NCBI RefSeq assembly: GCF_018308945.1
Contig: NZ_CP070501.1
Span: 558,001 to 622,000 of the forward strand
From: Agrococcus sp. Marseille-Q4369
Lineage (GTDB): Bacteria; Actinomycetota; Actinomycetes; Actinomycetales; Microbacteriaceae
Direction of reading: 5' to 3'
Length of the DNA: 64,000 nucleotides
Made by a program: the position numbers and the translations under genes. Below, piece by piece: positions 51,603 through 61,596 of this stretch (positions are counted from its first letter, which is position 1; every line of letters starts with the position of its first letter). The notes under the pieces are model-generated. The model was given only the letters and a program-made list of their open reading frames with translations, had not been told where the DNA came from and ran no database searches.

Positions 51603-53159
51603 ATGGCGACGGAGCCCGTACGGCGCTCGGTCGACGTGCTCGTCTACGGCGGCACCGCGGCCGGAGTGTGCGCGGCCGTGGCCGCGGCCACGCACGGCGC
51701 CGCGGTGCTGCTCGTCGAGCCGGGCGGCCACCTCGGCGGCATGACGAGCGGGGGCCTCGGCTACACCGACATCGGCGACCTCCGCGCGATCGCGGGCGCC
51801 GCGCAGCGCTTCCGCACCGCCGTCGCCGAGCACTACGGCGTCGCCCCCGGCCGCTTCGCGGGGCCCGAGCCGCACGTCGCCGAGGCCATCCTCGTGCGCT
51901 GGCTCGAGGAGGCGGGCGTCGAGGTGCAGCTCCACGCGCGGGTCGTCGCCGCCGACCTCGCGCTCGGCCGCATCCGCGCGGCGTCGTTCGGGCCGGGCGC
52001 AGCCCCGTCCGTGCCGTCGCTCGAGGCGCAGGCGGCGGTCTTCATCGACGCGAGCTACGAGGGCGACCTGCTGGCAGCGGCCGGCGTGCCCGCCGCGGTC
52101 GGGCGCGAGGACCGAGCCCTGCACGGCGAGCGCTTCGCCGGCCGGCAGGAGCTCGTGCCAGGCCGGCACGTCATGCCCCCGTGGATCTCGCCCTTCGCCG
52201 ACGATCCCGATGGCTTCGTCGAGGGCCCGCTCCTGCCGCAGATCCGCCCGCAGCCGCTCGCGCCTGTCGGCGCCGGCGACGGCGGCGTCATGTCGTACGG
52301 CTACAGGGTGTGCCTCACGACGGCAACCGACCGCATCCCACTCTCCCGTCCGGACGACTACGACGAGGCCCACTGGGAGCTCGGGCGCCGCCTCTTCGCC
52401 CGCTGGCGGCGCGATCGCGTCGACGTGACCGCCGAGCGCCTGCTCGGGCTCGAGCCCAACCTGCCGGGCGGCAAGTGCGACGCGAACTCCCTCGGTCCCT
52501 TCTCGCTCAGCGTGCTCGACGGCTCGGCGTGGGAGTACCCGCTCGCGAGCCCTGAGCGCCGTGAGTAGCTGCGGCTCCACCACGAGCGGCACGCCCGCGG
52601 CTTCCTGCACTTCCTCTCGAGCGATCCAGCCGTGCCGCGCCACGTGCGCGACGAGCTCACGCGGTGGGGGCTGCCGGCGGACGAGTTCGCCGACACGGGA
52701 CACTTCCCCCACCAGCTCTACGTGCGCGAGGCCCGCAGGATGATCGGCGCGCACGTGCTCACCGAGCACGACGTGCTGGATGCGCGGCCGCACGACGACG
52801 CCGTGGCCCTCGGCTCGTACCACCTCGACATCCGCGAGGTGCAGCGCGGCTGGCGCTGGGTCTACGAGCATCCGCGGCCGGTCGCGATGGTCGTCACGGA
52901 GGGCTACCTCTCGGTGCCGGCACCGCGCTACCCGATCCCCTACCGGAGCCTCACGCCGCGGCGCGAGGACTGCGAGAACCTGCTCGTGCCCGTGTGCCTC
53001 TCGGCGTCGCACGTCGCGTTCTCGTCGGTGCGGATGGAGCCGCAGTACCAGATGCTCGGCGAGGCAGCCGGCATCGCGGCCGCGGCGGCTGCGCGAGCCG
53101 GGCTCGCCGTGCAGGACGTCGACGTCCGCGGCCTCGAGGGCCTGCCGCTGCCGTCTTGA
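51603..53159 (+). pseudogene. FAD-dependent oxidoreductase interrupted by one amber codon
   Basis: Reads as one 518-codon gene except for TAG at codon 322 (52566-52568). N-terminus VDVLVYGGTAAGVCAAVAAATHGAAVLLVEPGGHLGGMTSGGLGYTD is an FAD-binding Rossmann motif of the FAD_oxidored family; FIDASYEGDLLAAAGVP and GGVMSYGYRVCLT follow. After the TAG, LRLHHERHARGFLHFLSSDPAVP and VPVCLSASHVAFSSVRMEPQYQMLGEAAGIAAAAA continue in the same frame and are family-like. A CAG to TAG change would explain it. The first part alone would lack the C-terminal FAD contact. Sequence error is possible. Confidence 0.8.
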
Positions 53160-53205
53160 CGAGCGCGGCGCGAGCGACGAGCATCGCCGACGAGGAGGAG
53201 CGCGG

Positions 53206-53832
53206 ATGGCGAGCCGTGAGGACGCGACGGCGCGGCAGCGCCGGCTGTGGGACGAGGCCGCGCCCCGCTACGACCGCGGCATGCGGCCGCTCGAGCGGCT
53301 CTGGTTCGCGGGCGGCCACGAGTGGCTCGGCGCGAGGGCGCGCGGCCGCGTGCTCGACGTCGCCGTCGGCACCGGGGCGAACCTCCCGCACTACCCGCCC
53401 GACGCATCCGTCACCGGCCTCGACCTGAGCCCGCGCATGCTTGCCGAGGCGCGGCGGCGCGCGGCGGAGCTCGGCCGCGACGTCGAGCTCGTCGAGGGCG
53501 ACGCCGAGCGGCTGCCGTACGCCGACGCGTCGTTCGACACCGTCGTGTGCGCCCTCGGCCTCTGCAGCATCCCGCGCCCCGCGGCCGCGATCGCCGAGAT
53601 GCGCCGCGTGCTCGTGCCCGGCGGCACGCTGCTGCTGCTCGACCACGTGGCGAGCACCGCCTGGCCGCTGCGGGCGGCGCAGCGGCTCGTCGAGCAGCTG
53701 ACGATCCGCGTCGCGGGCGAGCACTTCACGCGGCGGCAGCGGCCGCTCGTCGAGGCGGCAGGCTTCGAGGTCGTCGAGGCCGAGCGGCTGAAGGCAGGAA
53801 CGGTCGAGCGGATCGCGGCGGTCAAGCGCTGA
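53206..53832 (+). CDS. Class I SAM-dependent methyltransferase
   Basis: 208 aa from ATG at 53206 behind GGAGGAG. RLWDEAAPRYDRGM, then motif I VLDVAVGTGANLPHYP, GLDLSPRMLAEARRRAAEL, GDAERLPYADASFDTVVCALGLCSIP and the RVLVPGGTLLLLDHVAS motif. It resembles UbiE/PhcB-like methyltransferases acting on lipids or small molecules. Substrate unknown. Confidence 0.9.
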   Translation: MASREDATARQRRLWDEAAPRYDRGMRPLERLWFAGGHEWLGARARGRVLDVAVGTGANLPHYPPDASVTGLDLSPRMLAEARRRAAELGRDVELVEGDAERLPYADASFDTVVCALGLCSIPRPAAAIAEMRRVLVPGGTLLLLDHVASTAWPLRAAQRLVEQLTIRVAGEHFTRRQRPLVEAAGFEVVEAERLKAGTVERIAAVKR

Positions 53833-53905
53833 CGGCGCCCCGCTCCTCCGCGGGCTCCCAGGTCGGCGCGCTTGGCTGGCTCCAGTCCCGAGCGAAGGAG
53901 AGCCG

Positions 53906-54751
53906 ATGCGCGCCGAGCAGATCACCGACCCGATCGCGTACCACGGCGAGGGGCCCGTCTGGTCGGAGTGGTGGGGCGGGCTGCGCTGGCTCGACATGCT
54001 CGCCGGCGACATCCTCACGCTCACCGAGACCGGCATCGAGCGGCGGCACGTCGACGACATCGTCGCGTGCGTGCGCCCGCGGCGCGGCGGCGGCGCGGTC
54101 ATCGGCGTCGAGCGGGGCTTCGCGCTCGAGGACCTCGACGGCACGCTCCACCGGCTGCCGGAGCTCTGGTCGTCGGGCGACATCCGCATGAACGAGGGCG
54201 GCTGCGATCCCGACGGGCGCTTCTACTGCGGCTCGATGGCCTACGACCAGTCCCCCGGCGCCGCATCCCTCCACCGCCTCGATCCCGACGGCGCGACGAG
54301 CACGGTGCTGACCGGCGTGACCGTCTCCAACGGCCTCGAGTGGAGCCCCGACAGCTCGCTCGCCTACTACGACGACACCCCGACGGGCGCCGTCGCGGTC
54401 TTCGACTACGCGCGCGAGACGGGGCTGACGAACCGGCGCGAGCTCGCCTCGCTCCCCGACGACGGCCACCCCGACGGGCTCACGGTCGATGCCGAGGGAT
54501 GCGTGTGGGTCGCGGCCGTGAACCAGGGCGCGGTGCTGCGGTTCCGTCCCGACGGCACGCTCGACGGACGCGTCGAGGTGCCCGGCGTGACGAAGGTCAC
54601 CGCGTGCGCGTTCGGCGGCGAGCGCCTCGACCGGCTCTTCATCACCACCTCACGCGAGGACCTCCCCGACGACGAGGAGCCGACCGCCGGCGCGCTCTTC
54701 GCCGTCGATCCCGGCGTCACGGGGCTGCCGGTGCGGGAGTTCGCGGGCTGA
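53906..54751 (+). CDS. SMP-30/gluconolactonase/LRE family protein
   Basis: 281 aa from ATG at 53906 behind AAGGAGAG. Six-bladed propeller: the metal-site Glu is in YHGEGPVWSEWWGG, Asn in VSNGLEWSPDSSLAYYDD and Asp in HPDGLTVDAEGCVWVA. The family hydrolyses sugar lactones. Adjacent carbohydrate genes are consistent with such a use, but the substrate is not determined. Confidence 0.9.
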   Translation: MRAEQITDPIAYHGEGPVWSEWWGGLRWLDMLAGDILTLTETGIERRHVDDIVACVRPRRGGGAVIGVERGFALEDLDGTLHRLPELWSSGDIRMNEGGCDPDGRFYCGSMAYDQSPGAASLHRLDPDGATSTVLTGVTVSNGLEWSPDSSLAYYDDTPTGAVAVFDYARETGLTNRRELASLPDDGHPDGLTVDAEGCVWVAAVNQGAVLRFRPDGTLDGRVEVPGVTKVTACAFGGERLDRLFITTSREDLPDDEEPTAGALFAVDPGVTGLPVREFAG

Positions 54752-54778
54752 GCCGGGCTCTGGGCAGGAGGAGGAGCG

Positions 54779-55492
54779 GTGCCCGAGGCGCTGCTGTGGG
54801 GCGGGATCGCTGCCGGCTCCCTGCTCGCGGGGGCGCTGCTCGCCGTCGTCCGGCCGTGGTCCGACCGCACCGTCGGCGTCGTGCTCGCCTTCGGAGCGGG
54901 CGCGCTCATCGCCTCGGTCGCGTTCGAGCTCGCCGAGGCCGGCGTCGAGCAGGGCGGCCCCGTCGGGGTCGGGATCGGCCTCGCGCTCGGTGCGCTCGCC
55001 TACTTCGCCGCCGATCGCGCCGTCGAGCGCTGGTCGGGCCGGCGCGGCGGCGGCGCGGCCGGCTTCCCGCTCGCGGTCGGCGCGCTGCTCGACGGCATCC
55101 CCGAGCAAGCGGTGCTCGGGATCGGCCTGGCGGCGGGCGGCGGCGTGAGCGTGGCGCTGCTCGTCTCGATCTTCGTCTCCAACCTGCCCGAGTCGATCGG
55201 CGCATCCGCCGACATGCTGCGCGACGGTCGCTCGAGGCGCTTCGTGCTCGGGCTCTGGACCGCCGTCGCGGTCGTCTGCGCGCTCGCGGCCGTCGCCGGC
55301 CGACTGGTCGCGGACGCCGCATCCCCGGCGGTCGTCGGCACGATCGACGGCATCGCGGCCGGCGCGCTGCTCGTCATGCTCATCGACGCGATGATCCCCG
55401 AGGCGCGCGAGAAGGCGAAGTCGCTCGCGGGCCTCGCGACGGTCGTCGGCTTCGCGGTCGCGGCGGGCCTGTCGCTGCTCGGAGAGGCTTGA
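54779..55492 (+). CDS. ZIP family metal transporter-like protein
   Basis: 237 aa from GTG at 54779. About seven to eight helices; VVLAFGAGALIASVAFELAEAG and FPLAVGALLDGIPEQAVLGIGLAAGGG followed by VSIFVSNLPESIGASADM correspond to ZIP helices IV-V, but the usual metal-binding His before DGIPE is replaced by Leu, so metal transport is uncertain. Confidence 0.8.
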   Translation: MPEALLWGGIAAGSLLAGALLAVVRPWSDRTVGVVLAFGAGALIASVAFELAEAGVEQGGPVGVGIGLALGALAYFAADRAVERWSGRRGGGAAGFPLAVGALLDGIPEQAVLGIGLAAGGGVSVALLVSIFVSNLPESIGASADMLRDGRSRRFVLGLWTAVAVVCALAAVAGRLVADAASPAVVGTIDGIAAGALLVMLIDAMIPEAREKAKSLAGLATVVGFAVAAGLSLLGEA

Positions 55493-55518
55493 CAGCGGGT
55501 TCGGTGCAGGATGGAGCG

Positions 55519-56871
55519 GTGACCGATCCTGCACCGCGACCGCACGCCGAGCCCGACTGGGTCCAGCACGTCATGTGGTGGCACGTCTACCCGCTCGGCT
55601 TCGTCGGCGCGCCCATCCGCCCCGACGCGCCGCCGGCCGAGACCGCGGTCGAGCATCGGCTCGGCCACCTCGAGGCGTGGCTCGACCACCTCGTCGCGCT
55701 CGGGCTCAACGGCTTGCAGCTCGGGCCGGTCTTCGCCTCCGCGACGCACGGCTACGACACGATCGACCACTTCCGCATCGATCCGCGGCTCGGCGACGAG
55801 GGCGACTTCGACCGGCTCGTCGCCGCGTGCCGCGAGCGCGGCATCCGCGTGCTGCTCGACGGCGTCTTCAACCACGTCGGCCGACCGCATCCCGCCTTCC
55901 TCGCACTCGAGGAGCAGGGGCGGGCGGCCGAGACCGCCGGCCTCTTCCGCGTCCACTGGGACAGCTGGTCGCCCGGCGAGCCGGTCCCCGCCGACGTGTT
56001 CGAGGGCCACGACCAGCTCGTCGCGCTCGACCACGACGCGGATGCGGTGGCCGACCTCGTCGTCGACGTCATGACCCACTGGCTCGAGCGCGGCATCGAC
56101 GGCTGGCGGCTCGACGCGGCATACGCCGTGCCGCCTGCCTTCTGGGCTCGAGTGCTGCCGCGCGTGCGAGAGCGGTTCCCCGACGCCTACTTCACCGGGG
56201 AGGTCATCCACGGCGACGCCGCGGCGATCGTGCGCGAGTCGACGATGGACTCGTTGACGCAGTACGAGCTGTGGCAGGGCATCTGGCACGGCCTCGCCGA
56301 TCGCAACTGCTTCGAGCTCGCGCACGCGATCGAGCGCCACAACGCCCTCGTGCGCGACTTCGTGCCCTCGACGTTCATCGGCAACCACGACGTGACGCGC
56401 ATCGCGACCGCGGTCGGTCCGGAGCTCGTGCCGCATGCGATGGCCGTGCTCGCGACCGTCGCGGGCACCCCCTCCGTCTACGCGGGCGACGAGCTGAGCT
56501 TCGAGGCGCGCAAGGAGGAGCGGCTCGGCGGCGACGACGCCGTGCGGCCGGAGTTCCCCGCGGCGCCGCTGTCGCCCGACGCGCTCGAGCCGGCAGCCGC
56601 CCACGCGTACGGCGTGCACGCGTCGCTGCTCGCCCTCCGCCGTCGCCACGCGTGGCTGCACCGCGCGCAGACGGATGTCGTGCACCTCACCAACGAAGCG
56701 ATCGTGCTGCGCACGGCGACCGACGCCGACCGCGTCATCACCGCGCTCAACCTCGCCGACGAGCCGGTCGAACTGCCGGCCGCCGACGCCTCGAGCGTCG
56801 AGGGGGGCGTCGCCGAGCTCGCAGACGGCGTCGTGCGACTCGGTGCGCGCGGCTGGGCGGTGCTCTCCTAG
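55519..56871 (+). CDS. GH13 alpha-amylase family glycosidase
   Basis: 450 aa from GTG at 55519 (CAGGAT 6 nt upstream, no Shine-Dalgarno). (beta/alpha)8 barrel with LDGVFNHVG, catalytic nucleophile Asp199 in GWRLDAAYAV, acid/base Glu228 in FTGEVIHGD and Asp291 in FIGNHDVTR. Short for the group and without secretion signal, so it acts inside the cell on small glucans or disaccharides. Together with the second GH13 enzyme at 57971 it suggests maltose/trehalose or glycogen-fragment metabolism. Confidence 0.92.
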   Translation: MTDPAPRPHAEPDWVQHVMWWHVYPLGFVGAPIRPDAPPAETAVEHRLGHLEAWLDHLVALGLNGLQLGPVFASATHGYDTIDHFRIDPRLGDEGDFDRLVAACRERGIRVLLDGVFNHVGRPHPAFLALEEQGRAAETAGLFRVHWDSWSPGEPVPADVFEGHDQLVALDHDADAVADLVVDVMTHWLERGIDGWRLDAAYAVPPAFWARVLPRVRERFPDAYFTGEVIHGDAAAIVRESTMDSLTQYELWQGIWHGLADRNCFELAHAIERHNALVRDFVPSTFIGNHDVTRIATAVGPELVPHAMAVLATVAGTPSVYAGDELSFEARKEERLGGDDAVRPEFPAAPLSPDALEPAAAHAYGVHASLLALRRRHAWLHRAQTDVVHLTNEAIVLRTATDADRVITALNLADEPVELPAADASSVEGGVAELADGVVRLGARGWAVLS

Positions 56872-56879
56872 CGAGCGGC

Positions 56880-57917
56880 TCAGCGGCGCGGGTCGATCAT
56901 CGTCACGCCAGCCGCGCTCGAGCGGTCGAAGCCGGGGAGCAGGGTCGCGGCCTCCTCGAGCGAGACCGTGCGCTCGATGAGCCGCTGCGGCTCGAGCACG
57001 CCGCGCTCGATGAGGGCGAGCATGCCCGGGTAGTCGGCCGCCGCCATGCCGTGGCTGCCGAGCACGTCGAGCTCCCACGCGATGACGCGGTCCATCGGCA
57101 CGCGGGGGTGCCCGTCGACGGGCGGCAGGAGGCCGATCTGCACGTGGCGGCCGCGACGACGCAGGCCCAGCACCGCATCCGACGCCGTCTGCTCGCTCCC
57201 GACAGCGTCGACCGCCACGTGCGCGCCGCCGTCCGTGATCGCCGCGACCTCGGTCGGCACGTCGCGCCCGTCGGCGAGCACGGTGGCCTCCGCGCCGAGG
57301 GAGGCGGCGAGCTCGAGCGCCGCCGGGTTGCGGTCGACCGCCACGACGCGGGCGTCGAGCGCGCGGGCGATCATGACGGCGCTGAGGCCCACGCCGCCGG
57401 CACCGACGACCGCGACCCACTCCCCCGACCGCACGCGGGCACGCGCGACGAGTGCGCGGTAGGCGGTCGCGAAGCGGCAGCCGAGCGCCGCCGCCGTCGC
57501 GGCGTCGACGCCGTCGGGCACCCGGACGAGGTTCGCGTCGGCAGCGTGCAGCGCGACGCGCTCGGCGAAGGAGCCCCAGTGCGTGAAGCCCGGCTGCTGC
57601 TGCGCCGGGCACACCTGCGCGTCGCCCGCGAGGCACCAATCGCAGCGCCCGCAGCCGCACACGAACGGCACCGTCACGCGGTCGCCGACGCGCCACCGCT
57701 CGACGCCCTCGCCCACCTCGGCGACGATGCCCGCGAGCTCGTGGCCCGGCACGTGCGGGAAGGCGATGTCGTCGTGGCCGGCCCACGCGTGCCAGTCGCT
57801 GCGGCACAGGCCCGTCGCGTGCACCTCGACCACGACGCCTCCCGCAGGAGCGACCGGCGACGGCACGTCGCGCACGGCGGGAGTCGAGCGGACGGCGTCG
57901 ATCAGGAGGGCACGCAT
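56880..57917 (-). CDS. Zinc-dependent alcohol dehydrogenase (MDR family)
   Basis: 345 aa from ATG at 57917. Catalytic zinc site [15 protein letters not shown] and GHELAGIV; structural zinc cysteines in [17 protein letters not shown]; Rossmann fold [28 protein letters not shown] with Asp at the end, pointing to NAD preference. CAGGAT stands 6 nt before the ATG. Its end is 8 bp from the convergent GH13 gene. Confidence 0.92.
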   Translation of the reverse strand: MRALLIDAVRSTPAVRDVPSPVAPAGGVVVEVHATGLCRSDWHAWAGHDDIAFPHVPGHELAGIVAEVGEGVERWRVGDRVTVPFVCGCGRCDWCLAGDAQVCPAQQQPGFTHWGSFAERVALHAADANLVRVPDGVDAATAAALGCRFATAYRALVARARVRSGEWVAVVGAGGVGLSAVMIARALDARVVAVDRNPAALELAASLGAEATVLADGRDVPTEVAAITDGGAHVAVDAVGSEQTASDAVLGLRRRGRHVQIGLLPPVDGHPRVPMDRVIAWELDVLGSHGMAAADYPGMLALIERGVLEPQRLIERTVSLEEAATLLPGFDRSSAAGVTMIDPRR

Positions 57918-57970
57918 GCCTCGATCCTGGCAGGACGGCACGCCCAACCGAGAGTGATAGACATGCAGGC

Positions 57971-60193
57971 GTGGATGAGCCCGACGAGCACGGCACCGAG
58001 ATCACCTACGACGAGCAGCGATACCCCGCTCGTCCCCGCCGCCTGCGCCCGCGCGACCAGTTCCGCAGCGGCAGCGTGCGGCGGTTCCGCACCGACCCGC
58101 GCACCGCGAACGCATCCAACCCCTCCTACGTCGAGTGGCTCGTGCGCCAGTCGATGCTCAAGGACGCCGACGTGCTCAGCCGGCAGCTCTCGGGCCAGCC
58201 GTCGATGTGGCGCAACCCCTACGCCCGCCCCGACGCGCGGCGCGCGATCGGCGTCGCCGACGTGTGGTTCACCGCCTACCCGATCTCGCTCATCACCCGG
58301 CCGGGCCAGTCGTTCCTCGACGCGCTCGGCGAGGAAGCGCTCTGGGCGGCCTTCGAGCACATCGGCATCAACGGCCTGCACACGGGCCCCGTGAAGCGCG
58401 CCGGCGGCATCACCGACTGGATGGAGACGCCGAGCGTCGACGGCCACTTCGACCGCATCAGCACGCAGATCGATCCCGCCTTCGGCGACGAGGATGCGTT
58501 CCGTCGGCTCTCCGACGTGGCTGAGGAGCACAGCGGCTCGATCATCGACGACATCGTGCCCGGCCACACCGGCAAGGGCGCCGACTTCCGGCTCGCCGAG
58601 ATGGCGTTCAAGGACTACCCCGGGATCTACCACATGGTCGAGATCCCGCCGGAGGACTGGCACCTGCTGCCCGAGGTGCCGGAGGGCCGCGACGCGGCCA
58701 ACCTGGACGCGACCGCCGAGCGCGAGCTGAGCGACCGCGGCTACATCATCGGCGAGCTGCAGCGCGTCATCTTCTACATGCCCGGCGTGAAGGAGACGAA
58801 CTGGAGCGCGACGCCGCCCGTGCTCGGCGTCGACGGCGTCGAGCGCCGCTGGGTCTACCTCCACTACTTCAAGCAGGGGCAGCCGTCGATCAACTGGCTC
58901 GACCCGACCTTCGCGGGCATGCGGCTCGTGATCGGCGACGCGCTCCACTCGCTCGGCGACCTCGGCACGAGCGCGCTGCGCCTCGACGCGAACGGCTTCC
59001 TCGGGGTCGAGAAGAGCGCGGAGGGCCTGCCCGCCTGGTCGGAGGGGCATCCGCTCTCCCACGCCGCGAACCACATCATCGCCGGCATGGTGCGGAAGGT
59101 GGGCGGCTTCACGTTCCAGGAGCTCAACCTCACGATCGAGGACATCCGCGACACGAGCGCGGTCGGCGCCGACCTCTCCTACGACTTCGTCAGCCGGCCC
59201 GGCTACCACCACGCGCTCGCGACCGGCGACACCGAGTTCCTGCGGCTCACGCTCATGTCGTCGCTCGAGCTCGGCGTCGAGCCGGTCGGGCTCGTGCACG
59301 GCCTGCAGAACCACGACGAGCTCACCTACGAGCTCGTGCACTGGGCGACGCGGCACCGCGACGAGGTCTACCCCTTCCGGCACAAGGAGATCACCGGCGG
59401 CGAGCTCGCCGAGCTCATCCGCGCCGAACTCACCGAGACGCTCACCGAGCAGGCCGACTGCAACCGCGTCTTCACGCAGAACGGCATCGCGTGCACGAGC
59501 GCGTCGCTCATCGCGGCGACGCAGGGCTTCGCGACGCTCGACGACATCACCGAGGACGCGGTGCCGGCGATCCGCGATGCGCACATCCTGCTCGCGAAGT
59601 ACAACGCGTGGCAGCCGGGCGTCTTCGCGCTCTCGGGCTGGGATCTCACGGGCATGCTCACGCTCCCCGCCGACGACGTGCGCGAGCTCATCGACACGGG
59701 CGACACGCGCTGGATCGAGCGCGGCGCGCACGACCTGATCGACGCCGCGCCCGACGCGATGACGTCGTCGGCAGGCATGCCGCGCGGCCGCTCGCTCTAC
59801 GGCTCGCTCCCCTCGCAGATCGAGGAGCCGGGATCGTTCGTGAACCGGCTCGCCGAGGTGCTGCAGATCCGCCGCGACCACGGCGTCGCGACCGCGACGC
59901 AGCTCGACGTGCCGCACGTCGCGCACCCCGCGATGCTCGTCCTCGTGCACCGGCTCGACGACGGCAAGCCCGACGCCGATGACGCGCCGATCCAGGTGAC
60001 GGTGCTGAACTTCTCGGGCGAGGGCGTCGACGGCACGGTGCACTCCGAGGCGCTGCCGACCCAGCACGCGGTGATCGATGCCGCGACCGGCGAGGCCATC
60101 GGCCACGTCGACGACCTGCAGAGCTTCAGCGTGAGCCTGCCACCCTACGGCGGGCTGTTCCTGACGCTCGAGCCGGTCGCGCAGGAGGACTGA
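57971..60193 (+). CDS. Large GH13 enzyme, probable trehalose synthase (maltose glucosyltransferase), GH13_33-like
   Basis: 740 aa from GTG at 57971. Catalytic residues: Asp339 in [12 protein letters not shown], Glu384 in [12 protein letters not shown], Asp449 in [13 protein letters not shown]. The long N-terminal part ([43 protein letters not shown]) and [22 protein letters not shown] are unlike classic 570-residue TreS but resemble the larger trehalose-synthase-like subgroup. No signal peptide; ends in a beta domain. Maltose-trehalose interconversion is the best guess. Confidence 0.72.
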   Translation: MDEPDEHGTEITYDEQRYPARPRRLRPRDQFRSGSVRRFRTDPRTANASNPSYVEWLVRQSMLKDADVLSRQLSGQPSMWRNPYARPDARRAIGVADVWFTAYPISLITRPGQSFLDALGEEALWAAFEHIGINGLHTGPVKRAGGITDWMETPSVDGHFDRISTQIDPAFGDEDAFRRLSDVAEEHSGSIIDDIVPGHTGKGADFRLAEMAFKDYPGIYHMVEIPPEDWHLLPEVPEGRDAANLDATAERELSDRGYIIGELQRVIFYMPGVKETNWSATPPVLGVDGVERRWVYLHYFKQGQPSINWLDPTFAGMRLVIGDALHSLGDLGTSALRLDANGFLGVEKSAEGLPAWSEGHPLSHAANHIIAGMVRKVGGFTFQELNLTIEDIRDTSAVGADLSYDFVSRPGYHHALATGDTEFLRLTLMSSLELGVEPVGLVHGLQNHDELTYELVHWATRHRDEVYPFRHKEITGGELAELIRAELTETLTEQADCNRVFTQNGIACTSASLIAATQGFATLDDITEDAVPAIRDAHILLAKYNAWQPGVFALSGWDLTGMLTLPADDVRELIDTGDTRWIERGAHDLIDAAPDAMTSSAGMPRGRSLYGSLPSQIEEPGSFVNRLAEVLQIRRDHGVATATQLDVPHVAHPAMLVLVHRLDDGKPDADDAPIQVTVLNFSGEGVDGTVHSEALPTQHAVIDAATGEAIGHVDDLQSFSVSLPPYGGLFLTLEPVAQED

Positions 60194-60231
60194 GCCGCCG
60201 CTCGCGCTGCTCGGTCCGGCGACGGCCGGAT

Positions 60232-60264
60232 CGCCGATATGCTTAGTGCGCTAAGTATTCGGCG
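60232..60264. promoter_or_regulatory. 33-bp imperfect palindrome with TTAGTGCGCTAA core, MarR-type operator candidate
   Basis: CTTAG-TGCG-CTAAG (60242-60255) is flanked by CGCCGA (60232-60237) and TCGGCG (60259-60264), giving nested dyads. TTAG...CTAA cores are typical of MarR-type binding sites. It ends 22 bp before the small membrane protein gene at 60287, and a MarR gene lies just beyond that. The region is visibly AT-richer than its surroundings. Confidence 0.55.
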
Positions 60265-60286
60265 ACCCGAGGAGACCGGTCCGATC

Positions 60287-60457
60287 ATGCAGGAGCCGAC
60301 CGCGCGCCACCAGGGCTGGCCCCACGACCGCGACCCGCAGAGCTTCACGCGAGGCGACATCCTCGCCTGGCGAGTCGTCGGCTACTGCGCGGCAGCCGTG
60401 ACCGTCGTCGGCACGACGGCCGCGGTGATCGCGTTCGTGGTGCTCGCGAACGCCTGA
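60287..60457 (+). CDS. Small single-helix membrane protein
   Basis: 56 aa from ATG at 60287. A polar start (MQEPTARHQGWPHDRDPQSF) and RGDILAWRVVGYCAAAVTVVGTTAAVIAFVVLANA, one clear transmembrane helix. GAGGAG lies 12 nt upstream. It is immediately downstream of the palindrome and convergent with the MarR gene, so regulated expression is likely. No known family. Confidence 0.7.
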   Translation: MQEPTARHQGWPHDRDPQSFTRGDILAWRVVGYCAAAVTVVGTTAAVIAFVVLANA

Positions 60458-60471
60458 GCGGGCTTCGCTCG

Positions 60472-60936
60472 TCAGGCGTCCGCGCCGTCGACCGCGGCGA
60501 TGAGCCGCGTCATGAGGCGGTGCAGCTGCTCGAGCTCCTCGCGGTCGAGCCCGAGTCGCTGCATCATCTCCCCCGGCACGGCGAGCGCCCGCTCGCGCAG
60601 CTGCGCTCCGCGCTCGGTGAGCGTGATGTCGAGCGTGCGCACGTCGTCGGCGCGCCTCGCGCGAGCGACGAGCCCCGCGGCTTCGAGCCGCTTGACGAGC
60701 GGCGAGAGCGTCGCCGGCTCGAGGCGCAGCTGCTCGGCCAGCTGGCGCAGCGAGAGCGAGCGCGAGCCCCAGAGCGCGAGCATCACGAGGTATTGCGGGT
60801 GCGAGAGGCCGAGCGGCTCGAGCACGGGCCGGTAGGCGCCGACGACGCTGCGGGACGCCACCGACAGCGCGAAGCACACCTGGCGCTCGAGCGCCAGGTC
60901 GTCCCGCTCCTGCACGGGCAGCTCGTCGTGCGCCAC
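60472..60936 (-). CDS. MarR family regulator, OhrR-like
   Basis: 154 aa from GTG at 60936, with TAGGAT 6 nt upstream. LERQVCFALSVASRSVVGAYRPVLEPLGLSHPQYLVMLALWG has the conserved N-terminal Cys (residue 21) that senses organic peroxides in OhrR. The winged helix is LSLRQLAEQLRLEPATLSPLVKRLEAAGLVARAR. No ohr peroxidase gene is adjacent, so the sensing role is inferred from the Cys and its context. Confidence 0.9.
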   Translation of the reverse strand: MAHDELPVQERDDLALERQVCFALSVASRSVVGAYRPVLEPLGLSHPQYLVMLALWGSRSLSLRQLAEQLRLEPATLSPLVKRLEAAGLVARARRADDVRTLDITLTERGAQLRERALAVPGEMMQRLGLDREELEQLHRLMTRLIAAVDGADA

Positions 60937-60942
60937 GCGACG

Positions 60943-60948
60943 ATCCTA
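60943..60948 (-). promoter_or_regulatory. -10 element (TAGGAT), leaderless start of the MarR gene
   Basis: TAGGAT on the minus strand ends 6 nt before the GTG at 60936. Confidence 0.55.
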
Positions 60949-60974
60949 CGCGCGCACTCCCCCGCGGGTCGGCG

Positions 60975-61538
60975 CTAGGACGCGGCGAGGGATGACGGCA
61001 CCGAGCGCTCGACCTGGGCCGATGCACGCAGGACGAAGGCGAACGCGACGAGCAGGAGTCCGTTGGCCCAGCCGGCGGCGGGCATCCAGGGCTCCTGCCA
61101 CTGCGCGAAGGCGACGCCGCCGACGATCATGAGCCCGGCGAGCACCGCGAAGAGCCGCATCCCGTAGAGGAAGACGAACGGCAGGTAGTGGGCGCCCACG
61201 ATCACCATGCTCGCGGGGAAGAACAGGTGCTCCCGACCGCCGATGAGCGCGATGACGACCAGCAGGCCGAGGGGCACGGTGAAGGCGATCTGGCTCGCGA
61301 GCCCCGCCATCGGGTGGCCGGCCGGGAGCGACCACGGGCGCCCGGACAGTCGGAGCGCGAGCGTCGTGAGCGTGAAGATCAGGATGCCGCCGAGGAAGAG
61401 CGCCGCGACGCCGGCCACGGGCGAGACCCAGGTCGCGACGGCCGCCGCGGCTAGCCACACCGCGCCGGAGACCAGCTGCCCGTAGAAGCCGTGCGCATAC
61501 GTGCGCCGCACGTCTTGCTGTGCGTTCCCGATGTCCAC
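60975..61538 (-). CDS. DUF7010 family membrane protein
   Basis: 187 aa from GTG at 61538. IGNAQQDVRRTYAHGFYGQLVSGAVWLAAAAVATW is the DUF7010 opening; six helices follow, with GREHLFFPASMVIVGAHYLPFVFLYGMR characteristic. Function unknown. Start selection follows the VDIGNAQQD boundary; CATACT ends 6 nt upstream and no Shine-Dalgarno is seen. Confidence 0.8.
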   Translation of the reverse strand: MDIGNAQQDVRRTYAHGFYGQLVSGAVWLAAAAVATWVSPVAGVAALFLGGILIFTLTTLALRLSGRPWSLPAGHPMAGLASQIAFTVPLGLLVVIALIGGREHLFFPASMVIVGAHYLPFVFLYGMRLFAVLAGLMIVGGVAFAQWQEPWMPAAGWANGLLLVAFAFVLRASAQVERSVPSSLAAS

Positions 61539-61596
61539 GCTGGAAGTATGGCAGGGCGACGACGATCCGGTGGAACCGGGCACCGCCGGCGCCGCA

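Noticed and set aside
42087-52568. Genome-wide recoding or suppression of TAG, because two genes contain in-frame amber codons
   Set aside because: TAG is the plain terminator of many intact genes here (dsbA-like, DUF1905, GNAT, dhaM, qcrB, the LLM gene at 21263, FUSC, GH13 at 56871). Recoding would extend all of these. Mutation or sequencing error is simpler.
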